The position numbers and the translations under genes were made by a program. This document shows, in pieces, positions 41,882 through 50,196 of a stretch of DNA of 64,000 bases (its first letter is position 1; each line of letters starts with the position of its first letter). Below the pieces are notes generated by a model, which was not told where the DNA came from, did not search any database, and saw only the letters and a program-made list of their open reading frames with translations. Location of the stretch: the NCBI GenBank assembly GCA_937901895.1, contig CALGTD010000072.1, positions 1 to 64,000 on the forward strand, written 5' to 3'. Source of the DNA: an uncultured Spartobacteria bacterium. GTDB lineage: Bacteria; Verrucomicrobiota; Verrucomicrobiia; Chthoniobacterales; JAATET01.

Positions 41882-43207
41882 TCAGCGGAATCGCGGCGGC
41901 TGCCCCGTTGCCTCCAGCACGGAGAGCCAGAGGTCGCCGTTGGGATCCACCGTGCGGCGCGCGGAGGTCGCCATCCCGACGGGGACGTGGACATAGGTGC
42001 TGTGCCAGCGGGCGACCACGAGACCGGTCTTGCCGGCCATCCCGGCGTGGACGGCGGCCTGGCCGAGGCGCATGCAGTAGATGCGATCCTGCGGACAGGC
42101 GGGCACGCTGCGGATCATGTAGCTCGGATCGATGTATTTGAGCGTCAGATCGGTTTTGCAGCGGCGGAAATACTCGGTGATCTGGTCCTTCAAAAAGATG
42201 CCGATGTCCTGCAGGCGGAGGTTGCCGGAGGCGTCGGTCTCGTCGGTCGTGGTCAAGTGTTCCTGTCCGGCGCCTTCGGCCACGACAATGACGGCATGTC
42301 CGCGACGGATGACGCGCTGACGAATCGTTTCGAGAAATCCCTTGTCGCCTTCGAGTGCGAACGGCACCTCGGGGATGAGCACGCAATTCACCTCACCGCT
42401 CGCGATGGCTGCCGAACACGCGATGAACCCCGAGTGGCGTCCCATCAACTTCACGAGCCCGATGCCATTGCGCGCGCTGCGTGCCTCGGTGTGCGCCGCA
42501 CGAATCGCGTCGACTGCAACGGCATAGGCCGTCTCGTAGCCGAAACTGCGATCCATCCAGATCATGTCATTGTCGATCGTCTTCGGGACACCCACGACCG
42601 CGAGCTCGTAGCCGCGGGAACGCGCCTCCTCCTCGATCGCCCTGCCGCCGCGCTGCGTGCCATCCCCGCCAATGACGAACAGGATCTTCACGCCAAGTTC
42701 CGCGAGCCGGTCGACCATCACCTTCGGACTTTGGGGACCGCGCGAACTGCCGAGCGCCGTTCCGCCGAAGCGGTGAATGTTGCTCACGTAGCCGGGGGTG
42801 AGGTTGACGATGCTGTGTCCGTATTCAGGAACGAGACCCTCGAACCCGAAGGGGATGCCGAGGATGCGCTGCACGCCGTAGCGATGATGCCCCTGCAGGA
42901 CGATTGCCCGGATCACGTCGTTCAGGCCGGGGCACAATCCGCCGCAGGTCACCACGGCGCAGACGGTCTGCTCGGGATCGAAGTAAATTTTCCTGCGAGG
43001 TCCCGCGACCTCGAAGCACGGGAGGTCGCCGCCGGCCGCGATCGCCTTCTTTACGGCGTCGAGCGAATGGTCCACCAGGATGCGCGAGTCGTCGGAATAG
43101 AATGCGTGGTCGTTTCCGAGCTCGTGGAAATGACGCATCAAAGGGGACTCGATCGTGCGGGGGCCCAGCGATCGGATGGCAAGGTCAGCGGGCGTGAGCG
43201 AATTCAT
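41882..43207 (-). CDS. 6-phosphofructokinase, ATP-dependent (plant/protist-like group)
   Basis: Protein of 441 residues from the ATG at 43207. The phosphofructokinase core shows GGDGT at 180-184 (Gly where PPi-dependent enzymes have Asp) with PKTIDND at 208-214 (Lys as in the PPi-like lineage). This mixture marks the ATP-using long group found in plants, trypanosomes and some bacteria. It phosphorylates fructose 6-phosphate in glycolysis; cytoplasmic. The choice of ATP over PPi is predicted from the GGDGT motif. Divergent from thiG across an 89-bp gap. Confidence 0.92.
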   Translation of the reverse strand: MNSLTPADLAIRSLGPRTIESPLMRHFHELGNDHAFYSDDSRILVDHSLDAVKKAIAAGGDLPCFEVAGPRRKIYFDPEQTVCAVVTCGGLCPGLNDVIRAIVLQGHHRYGVQRILGIPFGFEGLVPEYGHSIVNLTPGYVSNIHRFGGTALGSSRGPQSPKVMVDRLAELGVKILFVIGGDGTQRGGRAIEEEARSRGYELAVVGVPKTIDNDMIWMDRSFGYETAYAVAVDAIRAAHTEARSARNGIGLVKLMGRHSGFIACSAAIASGEVNCVLIPEVPFALEGDKGFLETIRQRVIRRGHAVIVVAEGAGQEHLTTTDETDASGNLRLQDIGIFLKDQITEYFRRCKTDLTLKYIDPSYMIRSVPACPQDRIYCMRLGQAAVHAGMAGKTGLVVARWHSTYVHVPVGMATSARRTVDPNGDLWLSVLEATGQPPRFR

Positions 43208-43296
43208 TGGGCAGGTTGGGTGATAGCATGAGATCGGTGTCACGCCAACCCGGCGCATTCTTGCGTGTTGATCTCGGCAACGCGTAGGCTGCGATT

Positions 43297-44091
43297 ATGT
43301 CGAATTCGCTGGAAATCGCCGGCCGCACGTTTCGCTCGAGACTTCTCGCCGGAACCGGGAAGTTCTCGTCAAACGAGTTGATGCGCGATGCCCTGGAGGC
43401 GAGCGGCGCGGAGATCGTGACCGTCGCCCTGCGCCGTGCGGATCTCTCCGGAAGGCACGACGCCTTCGCAAACATCCTCGATTTCATCGATCCGGACAAA
43501 TACCTGCTGCTGCCGAACACGAGCGGCGCGATGAACGCGGAGGAGGCGGTCCGCCTCGCCCGGCTTGCCGTGGCCGCCGGGCTGCCAAAGTGGGTGAAGC
43601 TCGAAATTCATCCCGATCCGCACTACCTCCTGCCCGATCCCGTCGAGACGCTCGCCGCGGCGGAGATTCTGGTGAAGGAAGGCTTTACCGTGCTGCCTTA
43701 CATCAACGCCGACCCCGTGCTGGCCCGGCGGTTGCAGGATGTCGGCACGGCAACCGTAATGCCGCTCGGTTCCCCGATCGGAAGCAATCGCGGCATCGAG
43801 ACGCGCGCGCAGATCGAGATCATCATCAAACAGGCGACCGTGCCGGTGGTCGTCGATGCCGGCATTGGCGCGCCGAGCCATGCGGCGGAGGCGATCGAGA
43901 TGGGTGCCGATGCCGTGCTCGTGAACACGGCAATCGCCGCGGCAAACGATCCGGTGCGAATGGCGCGGGCATTCCGGATGGCCGTGGAAAGCGCCAGCGA
44001 GGCGGTTGCGGCGGGATTGCCGATGAAGGGCGAATTCGCCGAGGCGACCAGCCCTGTCACGGCATTCCTCGGGTCCGCTGCAGGAAATTAG
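43297..44091 (+). CDS. thiG: Thiazole synthase
   Basis: Protein of 264 residues, a TIM barrel that builds the thiazole ring of thiamine from deoxyxylulose phosphate, dehydroglycine and ThiS-thiocarboxylate. The Schiff-base Lys101 sits in KWVKLEI, and the phosphate-binding PLGSPIGSNRG and DAGIGAPSHAAEA loops are present. No thiS, thiF or thiH is next to it; the only carrier of this type in the window is the CysO-like gene at 48447. mutS follows after 50 bp. Confidence 0.97.
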   Translation: MSNSLEIAGRTFRSRLLAGTGKFSSNELMRDALEASGAEIVTVALRRADLSGRHDAFANILDFIDPDKYLLLPNTSGAMNAEEAVRLARLAVAAGLPKWVKLEIHPDPHYLLPDPVETLAAAEILVKEGFTVLPYINADPVLARRLQDVGTATVMPLGSPIGSNRGIETRAQIEIIIKQATVPVVVDAGIGAPSHAAEAIEMGADAVLVNTAIAAANDPVRMARAFRMAVESASEAVAAGLPMKGEFAEATSPVTAFLGSAAGN

Positions 44092-44141
44092 GAATCTGCC
44101 ACGTGCGCTTTCGGTCACTTCGTGGTTAATCTCCGGGCCTC

Positions 44142-46661
44142 ATGAGCGGCGAGCAGACTCCCATGATGCGGCAATACCTTGCGGTGCGCCGCGAGCTTCC
44201 GCCGAACACGCTGCTGTTTTTCCGTCTCGGCGACTTCTACGAGCTCTTCGGGGACGATGCGAAGGACGCAAGCGCGATCCTCAATGTGGCGCTCACGAAG
44301 CGTGGAACGACGCCGATGTGCGGCGTGCCCTACCATTCCGCGAAAGGTTACATCGAAAAACTGATCGCCGCCGGACGGCGCGTCGCGATTTGCGACCAGG
44401 TCGGCGAAGTGCAGGCGGGGAAACTTGTCCGCCGCGAACTCTCCCAGATCATCAGCGCCGGAACTCTCGACGATTTCGGCCTCGATGACCGGGCGCACAA
44501 CTTCCTTGCCGCCGCGTGTGGCAGGCGCGGCCGCTACGGGCTCGCATTCGCGGATCTCAGCACCGGGGATTTTCGCGTCGCGGAGTTCGAGAGTCTCCAG
44601 CAACTCATCGACGAACTCGCCCGCGTCTCCCCCGCGGAGCTGCTGGTTCCCGAGGAACAGCAGGACCTCCTCACGGCGTTGCAGGGCGCGACACCCGCCG
44701 AGGGCTACATTTTCGAATGCGAGCCCGCCGAGCATCTGCTTTGTGAGCATTTCCGGGTGCAGTCGCTCGATGGCTTCGGCTGCAGCCAGTGGCCGCTCGC
44801 GATCGGTGCGGCAGGTGCGGTGCTCCATTATCTCACCCGGCAGATGCGGAGGAATGCGTCCCATCTTCGCGGGCTCCAGCCGTTTCAGGTCAGCGAGTTT
44901 CTTATTCTCGATGCGGTCACCCAGTCGCATCTCGAACTGGTCCAGTCCCGCGGTGGCCGCGAGATGACGCTGCTCGGGGCGCTCGATCACACCGTGACTC
45001 CGGTGGGCGCCCGCACGCTGCGCGATTGGGTGCTGCATCCGCTGCGCGATGTGGCGGCGATCGGTGCGCGGCAGTCGGCAATCGAGCGTCTGCTCGAGCG
45101 ACCGGCGGCGCTCGAAACCATGCGGGAGGCGCTGTCGGGGATTCGCGACATGGAACGCGCGGCCGCCCGGTTGAACGGTCAGTCCGGCAATGCCCGCGAC
45201 CTTGCCGCGCTTGCGGCTTCGTTCGAACGGGTTCCTCACGTGGCCGCTGCAGCCGCGGCGCTCGCGGATCCGCTCGGCGGCGGGGAATTGATCGCCAACC
45301 TTGCCGCACAGCTCGATCCCATGGACGATCTTGGCTCCCGGTTGCGCGCGGCAATCGTGGACGAGCCCCCGGCGTTGCTGCGCGATGGCGGGATCATCCG
45401 GCCGGGATTTGATGCGGCGCTCGACGAGCTGCGCGGCGCCTCGCGCGAGGGAAAGGACTGGATCGCCAGTCTGCAGGAGCGCGAGATCGAGCGAACCGGC
45501 ATCAAGTCGCTGAAGGTCCGCTACAATTCCGTCTTCGGGTATTTCATCGAGATCACGAAGGCGAACCTCGCGAACGTCCCGGAGGATTACCACCGCAAGC
45601 AGACGACAGCGAACGGCGAGCGTTTCATCACTCCCGAGCTCAAGGAGATCGAGGGGAAAATCCTCGGCGCGGACGAACGTGCGAAGGCGCTGGAGATGGA
45701 GATCTTCCAGAGGTTGCGAAGCCTTGTGCTCGACGCGATGGGACGCATCCAGAAGACCGCGGCCGCCCTTGGCGCGCTGGACGCCCTGGCTTCGCTCGCG
45801 CAGGTGGCGCGTCTCCACGGCTACTGCCGCCCGCGCGTGGACGATTCGGGAATCCTTGAAATTGTCGAAGGCCGACATCCGGTGCTCGATCAGCGTGCGG
45901 GAGGGGAGCGGTTCGTCCCGAACGACACGACCCTCGATCGCGATGGAAAGCGGTTTGCGATTCTCACCGGGCCGAACATGGCTGGCAAATCGACCTACAT
46001 CCGGCAGGTGGCCTTGCTGGTGCTGCTCGCGCAGACCGGCAGCTTCTTGCCCGCAAAGAGCGCGCACATCGGGATCGTCGACCGCATTTTTACCCGCGTC
46101 GGTGCGAGCGACGACCTCTCACGCGGCCAATCGACGTTCATGGTCGAGATGAACGAGACCGCAAACATCATTCATAACGCGACGAAGGACAGCCTTGTCA
46201 TTCTTGACGAAATCGGACGCGGCACTTCGACGTTCGACGGACTCAGCATCGCGTGGAGCGTTGCCGAGCATCTGCACGATGTGACCGGATGCCGCACGCT
46301 TTTCGCGACGCACTATCACGAACTCACCGATCTCGAGCGCACGCGGGATGGCGTTGCAAATTTCAACGTCGCCGTCCGGGAGTGGAACGACGAGGTCATC
46401 TTCCTGCGAAAGATCGTGCCGGGTCGAGCCGACCAGAGCTATGGCATCCAAGTCGCCCGACTGGCGGGGCTCCCGGATTCCCTGATCACCCGCGCCAAGC
46501 AAATCCTCTCCAACCTCGAGAAGGCGGAACTGAATGCGGAGGGAAAACCCGTGCTTGCCGCAAGCAATGGCCGCACGCGAAGGCGTCTCGTGGGGGACAT
46601 GGCAGCGATCGCGAATCAGATGACGCTGTTTGCGGAGGAAGACGCTCCGCCGGAGCGCTGA
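44142..46661 (+). CDS. mutS: DNA mismatch repair protein MutS
   Basis: Protein of 839 residues, full length. The mismatch-binding motif GDFYELF lies near the N-terminus, the clamp and connector domains follow, and the ATPase has Walker A GPNMAGKS near 610-617 and LDEIGRGTSTFDG downstream. The C-terminal tail is present. It recognises base mismatches and small loops and recruits MutL. Single standard copy in housekeeping context. Confidence 0.98.
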   Translation: MSGEQTPMMRQYLAVRRELPPNTLLFFRLGDFYELFGDDAKDASAILNVALTKRGTTPMCGVPYHSAKGYIEKLIAAGRRVAICDQVGEVQAGKLVRRELSQIISAGTLDDFGLDDRAHNFLAAACGRRGRYGLAFADLSTGDFRVAEFESLQQLIDELARVSPAELLVPEEQQDLLTALQGATPAEGYIFECEPAEHLLCEHFRVQSLDGFGCSQWPLAIGAAGAVLHYLTRQMRRNASHLRGLQPFQVSEFLILDAVTQSHLELVQSRGGREMTLLGALDHTVTPVGARTLRDWVLHPLRDVAAIGARQSAIERLLERPAALETMREALSGIRDMERAAARLNGQSGNARDLAALAASFERVPHVAAAAAALADPLGGGELIANLAAQLDPMDDLGSRLRAAIVDEPPALLRDGGIIRPGFDAALDELRGASREGKDWIASLQEREIERTGIKSLKVRYNSVFGYFIEITKANLANVPEDYHRKQTTANGERFITPELKEIEGKILGADERAKALEMEIFQRLRSLVLDAMGRIQKTAAALGALDALASLAQVARLHGYCRPRVDDSGILEIVEGRHPVLDQRAGGERFVPNDTTLDRDGKRFAILTGPNMAGKSTYIRQVALLVLLAQTGSFLPAKSAHIGIVDRIFTRVGASDDLSRGQSTFMVEMNETANIIHNATKDSLVILDEIGRGTSTFDGLSIAWSVAEHLHDVTGCRTLFATHYHELTDLERTRDGVANFNVAVREWNDEVIFLRKIVPGRADQSYGIQVARLAGLPDSLITRAKQILSNLEKAELNAEGKPVLAASNGRTRRRLVGDMAAIANQMTLFAEEDAPPER

Positions 46662-46682
46662 ATCGTGCGCTCGTTGCGATCC

Positions 46683-46707
46683 CGGATCAACGCAACCTGT
46701 TGATCCG
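46683..46707. terminator. Hairpin between mutS and tRNA-Lys
   Basis: CGGATCAAC-gcaacct-GTTGATCCG is a perfect 9-bp stem 22 bp after the mutS stop and just downstream of the oppositely oriented tRNA-Lys. It can serve both transcripts. Confidence 0.65.
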
Positions 46708-46712
46708 TAAAG

Positions 46713-46787
<75 letters not shown>

Positions 46788-46867
46788 ATGGCAGATTCCC
46801 GGAATCGGGAGCCGGTTTATGTCGCACATTCCTGCGGGTTTGCCAAGAGCAAATCCGACAAAAATCT

Positions 46868-46895
46868 TGACCCCCCGGGTATGCCCGGTAGCTTT
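46868..46895 (+). promoter_or_regulatory. Candidate promoter of the riboswitch operon
   Basis: A TTGACC -35 (46868-46873) and TAGCTT -10-like hexamer (46890-46895) are separated by 16 bp and end 10 bp before the SAM-I aptamer. The -10 match is modest. Confidence 0.4.
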
Positions 46896-46905
46896 TTCGC
46901 CAATC

Positions 46906-47087
46906 TTATCGAGAGTGGCAGAGGGACAGGCCCGATGAAGCCACGGCAACCGCTTAACGGCCGTTGAGGATGAGAGTTGATGACCGGGGAGGTTCCTTTC
47001 ACCGGTCGTGAACCTCGACCGTCAACCTCCCGCAAGGACCAGGTGCCAAATCCTGCTTCGCGGCGAAAGCGCGCGGAGGAAGATGAG
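46906..47087 (+). ncRNA. SAM-I riboswitch (S-box) aptamer
   Basis: The conserved S-box core is readable in order: CTTATC (P1 5' side), AGAGTGG, CAGAGGGAC, GGCCCGATGAAGCC, GGCAACC, then AGGTGCCAAATCCTGC and the closing GATGAG (P1 3' side, 47082-47087). P1 pairs CTTATC with GATGAG. An extended P3/P4 region explains the length of 182 nt. SAM binding normally switches off methionine, SAM or sulfur genes. It controls the PLP enzyme at 47152. Confidence 0.95.
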
Positions 47088-47117
47088 ATGCGACTTGTCC
47101 GGATCACGGGTTGTCCG

Positions 47118-47150
47118 CCTCGCTCACTCTCGATCGGAGCGAGGATTTTT
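47118..47150 (+). terminator. Expression-platform terminator of the SAM riboswitch
   Basis: CCTCGCTC (47118-47125) pairs with GAGCGAGG (47137-47144) and is followed by ATTTTT, a canonical intrinsic terminator. It ends two bases before the ATG at 47152. The right arm GAGCGAGG also looks like the Shine-Dalgarno region, so the same hairpin could block translation as well. Confidence 0.85.
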
Positions 47151-47151
47151 C

Positions 47152-48429
47152 ATGAGCGACAGACCCTTCTTCAGCAATCTCAAGTGCCGCGAGTGCGGGC
47201 GGCTGTATCCGAAAGAGGCGATCCACATCTGCGAGTTCGACTTCGGTCCGCTCGAGGCGGCCTACGATTACGATGCGATCAAGGCGTCGATCTCGCGCGA
47301 GGCCATCGAGTCGCGTCCGAAGAGCATGTGGCGGTATCGGGAGCTGCTTCCAATCGACGGAGCGCCGACGGTTGGCGCGCAGGTCGGTTTCACGCCGCTC
47401 GTGAAGGCGGACCGGCTCGCAAAGCGGCTCGGGGTGAAGGAACTCTACGTGAAGAACGACACGGTCAACTACCCGACGCTGTCGTTCAAGGATCGCGTGG
47501 TCTCCGTCGCGCTCAGCCGCGCACGGGAGCTGGGATTCAAGGTCGTCGCGTGCGCGTCGACGGGCAATCTCGCCAACTCGGTGGCCGCAAACGCCGCGAG
47601 CGCCGGGCTGACGAGTTATGTGCTGATCCCGTCCGACCTCGAGCGCAGCAAGGTCGTGAACTCGCTCGTGTATGGCACGAACGTCGTGGGTATCGAAGGC
47701 CCCTACGATCAGGTGAACCGCCTGTGTTCCGAGATCGCCGGCAAATATGGCTGGGGCTTCGTGAACGTGAACCTGCGTCCGTATTACGCCGAGGGCAGCA
47801 AGTCGATGGGCTTCGAGATTGTCGAGCAGCTCGGCTGGAACGTGCCGAAGCACACCGTGATCCCGATGGCCTCCGGCTCGCTATTGACGAAGATTTACAA
47901 GGCCTACACCGAGTTTGCGAAGGTCGGCATCGTCGAGCCGCAGCCGTTCAGCGTGCACGGTGCCCAGGCCACGGGATGTTCGCCGATCAGCACGGCGCTG
48001 AAGAAGGGGACCGACATCGTGAAGCCCGTGCCGAAGCCCGAGACGATCGTGAAATCGCTCGCGATCGGCACGCCCGCCGACGGCTATTATGCGATTCGCA
48101 CGATGAAGGAAACCGGCGGCAGCGCCGAGGATTGCACGGACGACGAGGTCGTCGAGGGCATCAGGCTCCTCGCAGAAACTGAAGGCATCTTTGCGGAGAC
48201 GGCCGGCGGCACGACCGTCGCCTGCGCGAAGAAACTCATCGAGTCCGGGAGGATTCCCGCTGACGAATCCATCGTGCTTTGCATCACCGGCCACGGCCTG
48301 AAAACGCAGGAGGCAATCCACGAAAAGTGCGGAGCGCCGCGCGTGATCAAGCCGAGCCTGCGTGAATTCGAGGCGCTCGTCGCCGACGAACTCGCCGCTC
48401 TGGAGGTGACCTCCAACTCCCAACACTAA
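47152..48429 (+). CDS. Threonine-synthase-like PLP enzyme under SAM riboswitch control
   Basis: Protein of 425 residues from the ATG at 47152; a longer frame reaches back through the riboswitch and is rejected. The N-terminus has a zinc-ribbon-like CREC (Cys12, Cys15) with a further Cys27, as in threonine synthases. Fold-type II PLP enzyme with the Schiff-base Lys113 in LSFKDR and the phosphate loop STGNLANS. By family it would turn O-phosphohomoserine into threonine. But SAM-I control and the following CysO-like carrier suggest a thiol-forming relative, for example homocysteine or cysteine synthesis with a thiocarboxylate sulfur donor. Which one is an open question. Confidence 0.85.
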   Translation: MSDRPFFSNLKCRECGRLYPKEAIHICEFDFGPLEAAYDYDAIKASISREAIESRPKSMWRYRELLPIDGAPTVGAQVGFTPLVKADRLAKRLGVKELYVKNDTVNYPTLSFKDRVVSVALSRARELGFKVVACASTGNLANSVAANAASAGLTSYVLIPSDLERSKVVNSLVYGTNVVGIEGPYDQVNRLCSEIAGKYGWGFVNVNLRPYYAEGSKSMGFEIVEQLGWNVPKHTVIPMASGSLLTKIYKAYTEFAKVGIVEPQPFSVHGAQATGCSPISTALKKGTDIVKPVPKPETIVKSLAIGTPADGYYAIRTMKETGGSAEDCTDDEVVEGIRLLAETEGIFAETAGGTTVACAKKLIESGRIPADESIVLCITGHGLKTQEAIHEKCGAPRVIKPSLREFEALVADELAALEVTSNSQH

Positions 48430-48446
48430 ACGCTCAACTGATACTC

Positions 48447-48719
48447 ATGTCCACCGTTCGAATCCCCACACCGCTTCGCAAGCTCACCGGCGACCAGGAG
48501 GTCGTCACCGTCAGTGGCGCGACCATTGGCGAGATCCTCGAAAACCTCGACAAGACCTATCCGGGGCTTGGAGAGCGCCTCTGTGACGAGGAAGGAAACG
48601 TGCGCCGTTTCGTGAACATTTTCATCAACGACGAAGACATCCGCTTCCTCGAGGACAAGGCGACTCCCGTCAAGGAGGCCGACGAGATCAGCATCGTTCC
48701 CGCGATCGCCGGAGGCTAG
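48447..48719 (+). CDS. ThiS/MoaD-family sulfur carrier protein, CysO-like
   Basis: Protein of 90 residues with a ubiquitin-like fold ending in Gly-Gly (PAIAGG), the site of C-terminal adenylation and thiocarboxylation. The stretches RIPTPLRKLTG, RRFVNIFINDEDIRF and ISIVPAIAGG closely resemble mycobacterial CysO, the sulfur donor for CysM. It starts 17 bp after the PLP enzyme and so shares its SAM-controlled transcript. No activating MoeB/ThiF-type enzyme or Mec protease is seen in the window. Confidence 0.93.
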   Translation: MSTVRIPTPLRKLTGDQEVVTVSGATIGEILENLDKTYPGLGERLCDEEGNVRRFVNIFINDEDIRFLEDKATPVKEADEISIVPAIAGG

Positions 48720-48738
48720 GAGCTTCCTCGGCCGAACC

Positions 48739-48766
48739 GCCGCTGCACGATTCTGCGTGCGGCGGC
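48739..48766 (+). terminator. Hairpin after the sulfur-carrier gene
   Basis: GCCGCTGCACG (48739-48749) pairs with CGTGCGGCGGC (48756-48766) over 11 bp including one T-G pair, with a 6-base loop. No T-run. It probably ends the riboswitch operon, and the NIL gene 145 bp later likely has its own promoter. Confidence 0.55.
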
Positions 48767-48910
48767 GTCCCGATTGCGGATGCCCGACCGCTGGGACCAG
48801 CACCCCGACGGCGGATGGTTTGTTTCATTCTCCCTTGCGACAGAGGGGCAAGGGACACGCATTCAAATTCGTTACTTTCTCGCCCACAGGCATTGGGATA
48901 GATTGCGCGC

Positions 48911-49159
48911 ATGGCTGAACAAGCGACACGACTCTGGCTCATGTATCCCGCGCGGCTTATCACGCGACCGGTCATCTATGAGCTCGGCAAAAATTTTCAG
49001 GTCGTCACGAATGTCCGACAGGTCAGCGTGACGGACGAGATCGGTCTCGTGTCGCTGGAGCTCGATGGCGAGCGAGAAGAGATCAAGCGGGCGATTGGGT
49101 GGCTCGAGGAACTCGGCATCAAGGTTGAGCCGGTGGAGATCCAGACGATCGAAGGTTGA
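48911..49159 (+). CDS. NIL domain protein
   Basis: Protein of 82 residues made up of a single NIL domain (ferredoxin-like fold): LWLMYPARLITRPVIYELG, then two beta strands and VSLELDGEREEIKRAIGWLEELGIKVEP. NIL domains occur at the C-terminus of the methionine importer ATPase MetN and next to ferredoxins in methanogen homocysteine synthesis. A free-standing copy beside a SAM-controlled sulfur operon supports a methionine-linked role. Function as a single domain is unknown. Confidence 0.88.
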   Translation: MAEQATRLWLMYPARLITRPVIYELGKNFQVVTNVRQVSVTDEIGLVSLELDGEREEIKRAIGWLEELGIKVEPVEIQTIEG

Positions 49160-49183
49160 GCATCGAGGGGAGGGAGGAGAATC

Positions 49184-49666
49184 ATGGGCGGACGCCTCTC
49201 ATCCCCGGAGCCGGGTTCCGCATTCCGATCGAAGCCGAAGGTCTTGATCGTCGACGGCCACAGCATGATTTTCCAGTGGCCGGAGTTGCGTGCGCTGCAT
49301 GCGCGCAATGGAGCCACCGCGCGGGAGCAGCTCGTTCGCGGTCTGCAGCGGCACCAGGACAACACGGGCATCCACGTCATCGTTGTGTTCGATGGCAAGG
49401 GTGCGCGCGCATCCGCCGATGAAACGACCGCGGGAATCCAGGTCTTTTATTCCAAGAGCGGACAGACCGCGGACTCGGTGATCGAGCGGATTGTCGCGAC
49501 GTATGCGACGCAATACGAGATTACCGTTGCGACGGACGATCACATGGAGCGCACGACGGTCGAGTCGTTTGGTGCGACGTGGATGTCGTCGGAATTGCTG
49601 GCGCGCGAAGTTGCGGATTCCGACCGTGACATGGCGGATCGCCTCGAACGGTTGCGCCGGCGCTGA
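49184..49666 (+). CDS. YacP-like NYN domain ribonuclease
   Basis: Protein of 160 residues of the NYN/YacP (Rae1-like) family, a PIN-like fold. Visible motifs are VLIVDGHSMIF near 20-30, VVFDGKGAR near 66-74, SKSGQTADSVIERIV near 90-104 and VATDDHMER near 114-122, which hold the acidic metal ligands. Relatives cleave mRNA or rRNA in ribosome-linked ways. A strong ribosome site GGAGGGAGGAG sits just before the start. Convergent with sufE. Confidence 0.88.
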   Translation: MGGRLSSPEPGSAFRSKPKVLIVDGHSMIFQWPELRALHARNGATAREQLVRGLQRHQDNTGIHVIVVFDGKGARASADETTAGIQVFYSKSGQTADSVIERIVATYATQYEITVATDDHMERTTVESFGATWMSSELLAREVADSDRDMADRLERLRRR

Positions 49667-49671
49667 CGGGT

Positions 49672-50121
49672 TTATGCCGCGGCGCGGTCGCGGTTGCGCC
49701 AGACGGTCGCGGCGCTCTTCATGCGGGTGAGGATGTAGTAGACGGTCTGGCTGCGCTGGCGGACAAGGTCGGCGCCAACGATTTTCGGAACAAAGTCGGA
49801 CGGCACTTCCAGAACCTCCTCGATCGTTGCACCCTCGAGTCCCTTGCACAGGATGGAGGTCATGGCCTTGGTCAACGTCTGGACCTGCGGGCCCAGCGTG
49901 ACGCGAAAATGCGTCGAGCGATCGGGACCGACCTTCAGGAAAATGCCGACGGTGTCTGTGCATTCCTCGTCCTTGCGGACATCCTCGAGGTCGAATGTTT
50001 CACCCTCGCGCGGAGCCTGGCTTTTTGCCTGGTCGGCGTAGGTGATGAGGGTTTCGCGCTTCTCCATGTCGGGAAGCGCTTCGAAAAGATCGACGATTTG
50101 CTGGAGCTTGGGCGGATACAT
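49672..50121 (-). CDS. sufE: SufE family Fe-S cluster assembly protein
   Basis: Protein of 149 residues from the ATG at 50121 (another in-frame ATG at 50142). The sulfur-accepting Cys54 is in EECTDTVGIF, and the typical ILCKGLEGATIEEVL and FVPKIVGADLVRQR stretches follow. SufE takes persulfide sulfur from SufS-type cysteine desulfurases. It is the second gene after the rhodanese on the minus strand (75-bp gap), which strengthens a sulfur-transfer setting. No sufBCDS genes are in the window. Confidence 0.9.
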   Translation of the reverse strand: MYPPKLQQIVDLFEALPDMEKRETLITYADQAKSQAPREGETFDLEDVRKDEECTDTVGIFLKVGPDRSTHFRVTLGPQVQTLTKAMTSILCKGLEGATIEEVLEVPSDFVPKIVGADLVRQRSQTVYYILTRMKSAATVWRNRDRAAA

Positions 50122-50196
50122 TGGTTCGACCGACGGAAACACAGAACGCGCGGAGATCGAATCACTCGTCTTTGCGCGCTCCAGGTTCCTGAAGAT

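Noticed and set aside
42900..43200. PPi-dependent reading of the phosphofructokinase
   Set aside because: GGDGT carries Gly where PPi enzymes have Asp, so ATP use is more likely.
47008..47151. Longer start of the ThrC-like protein
   Set aside because: The extra 48 codons lie in the riboswitch and terminator and have no family likeness.
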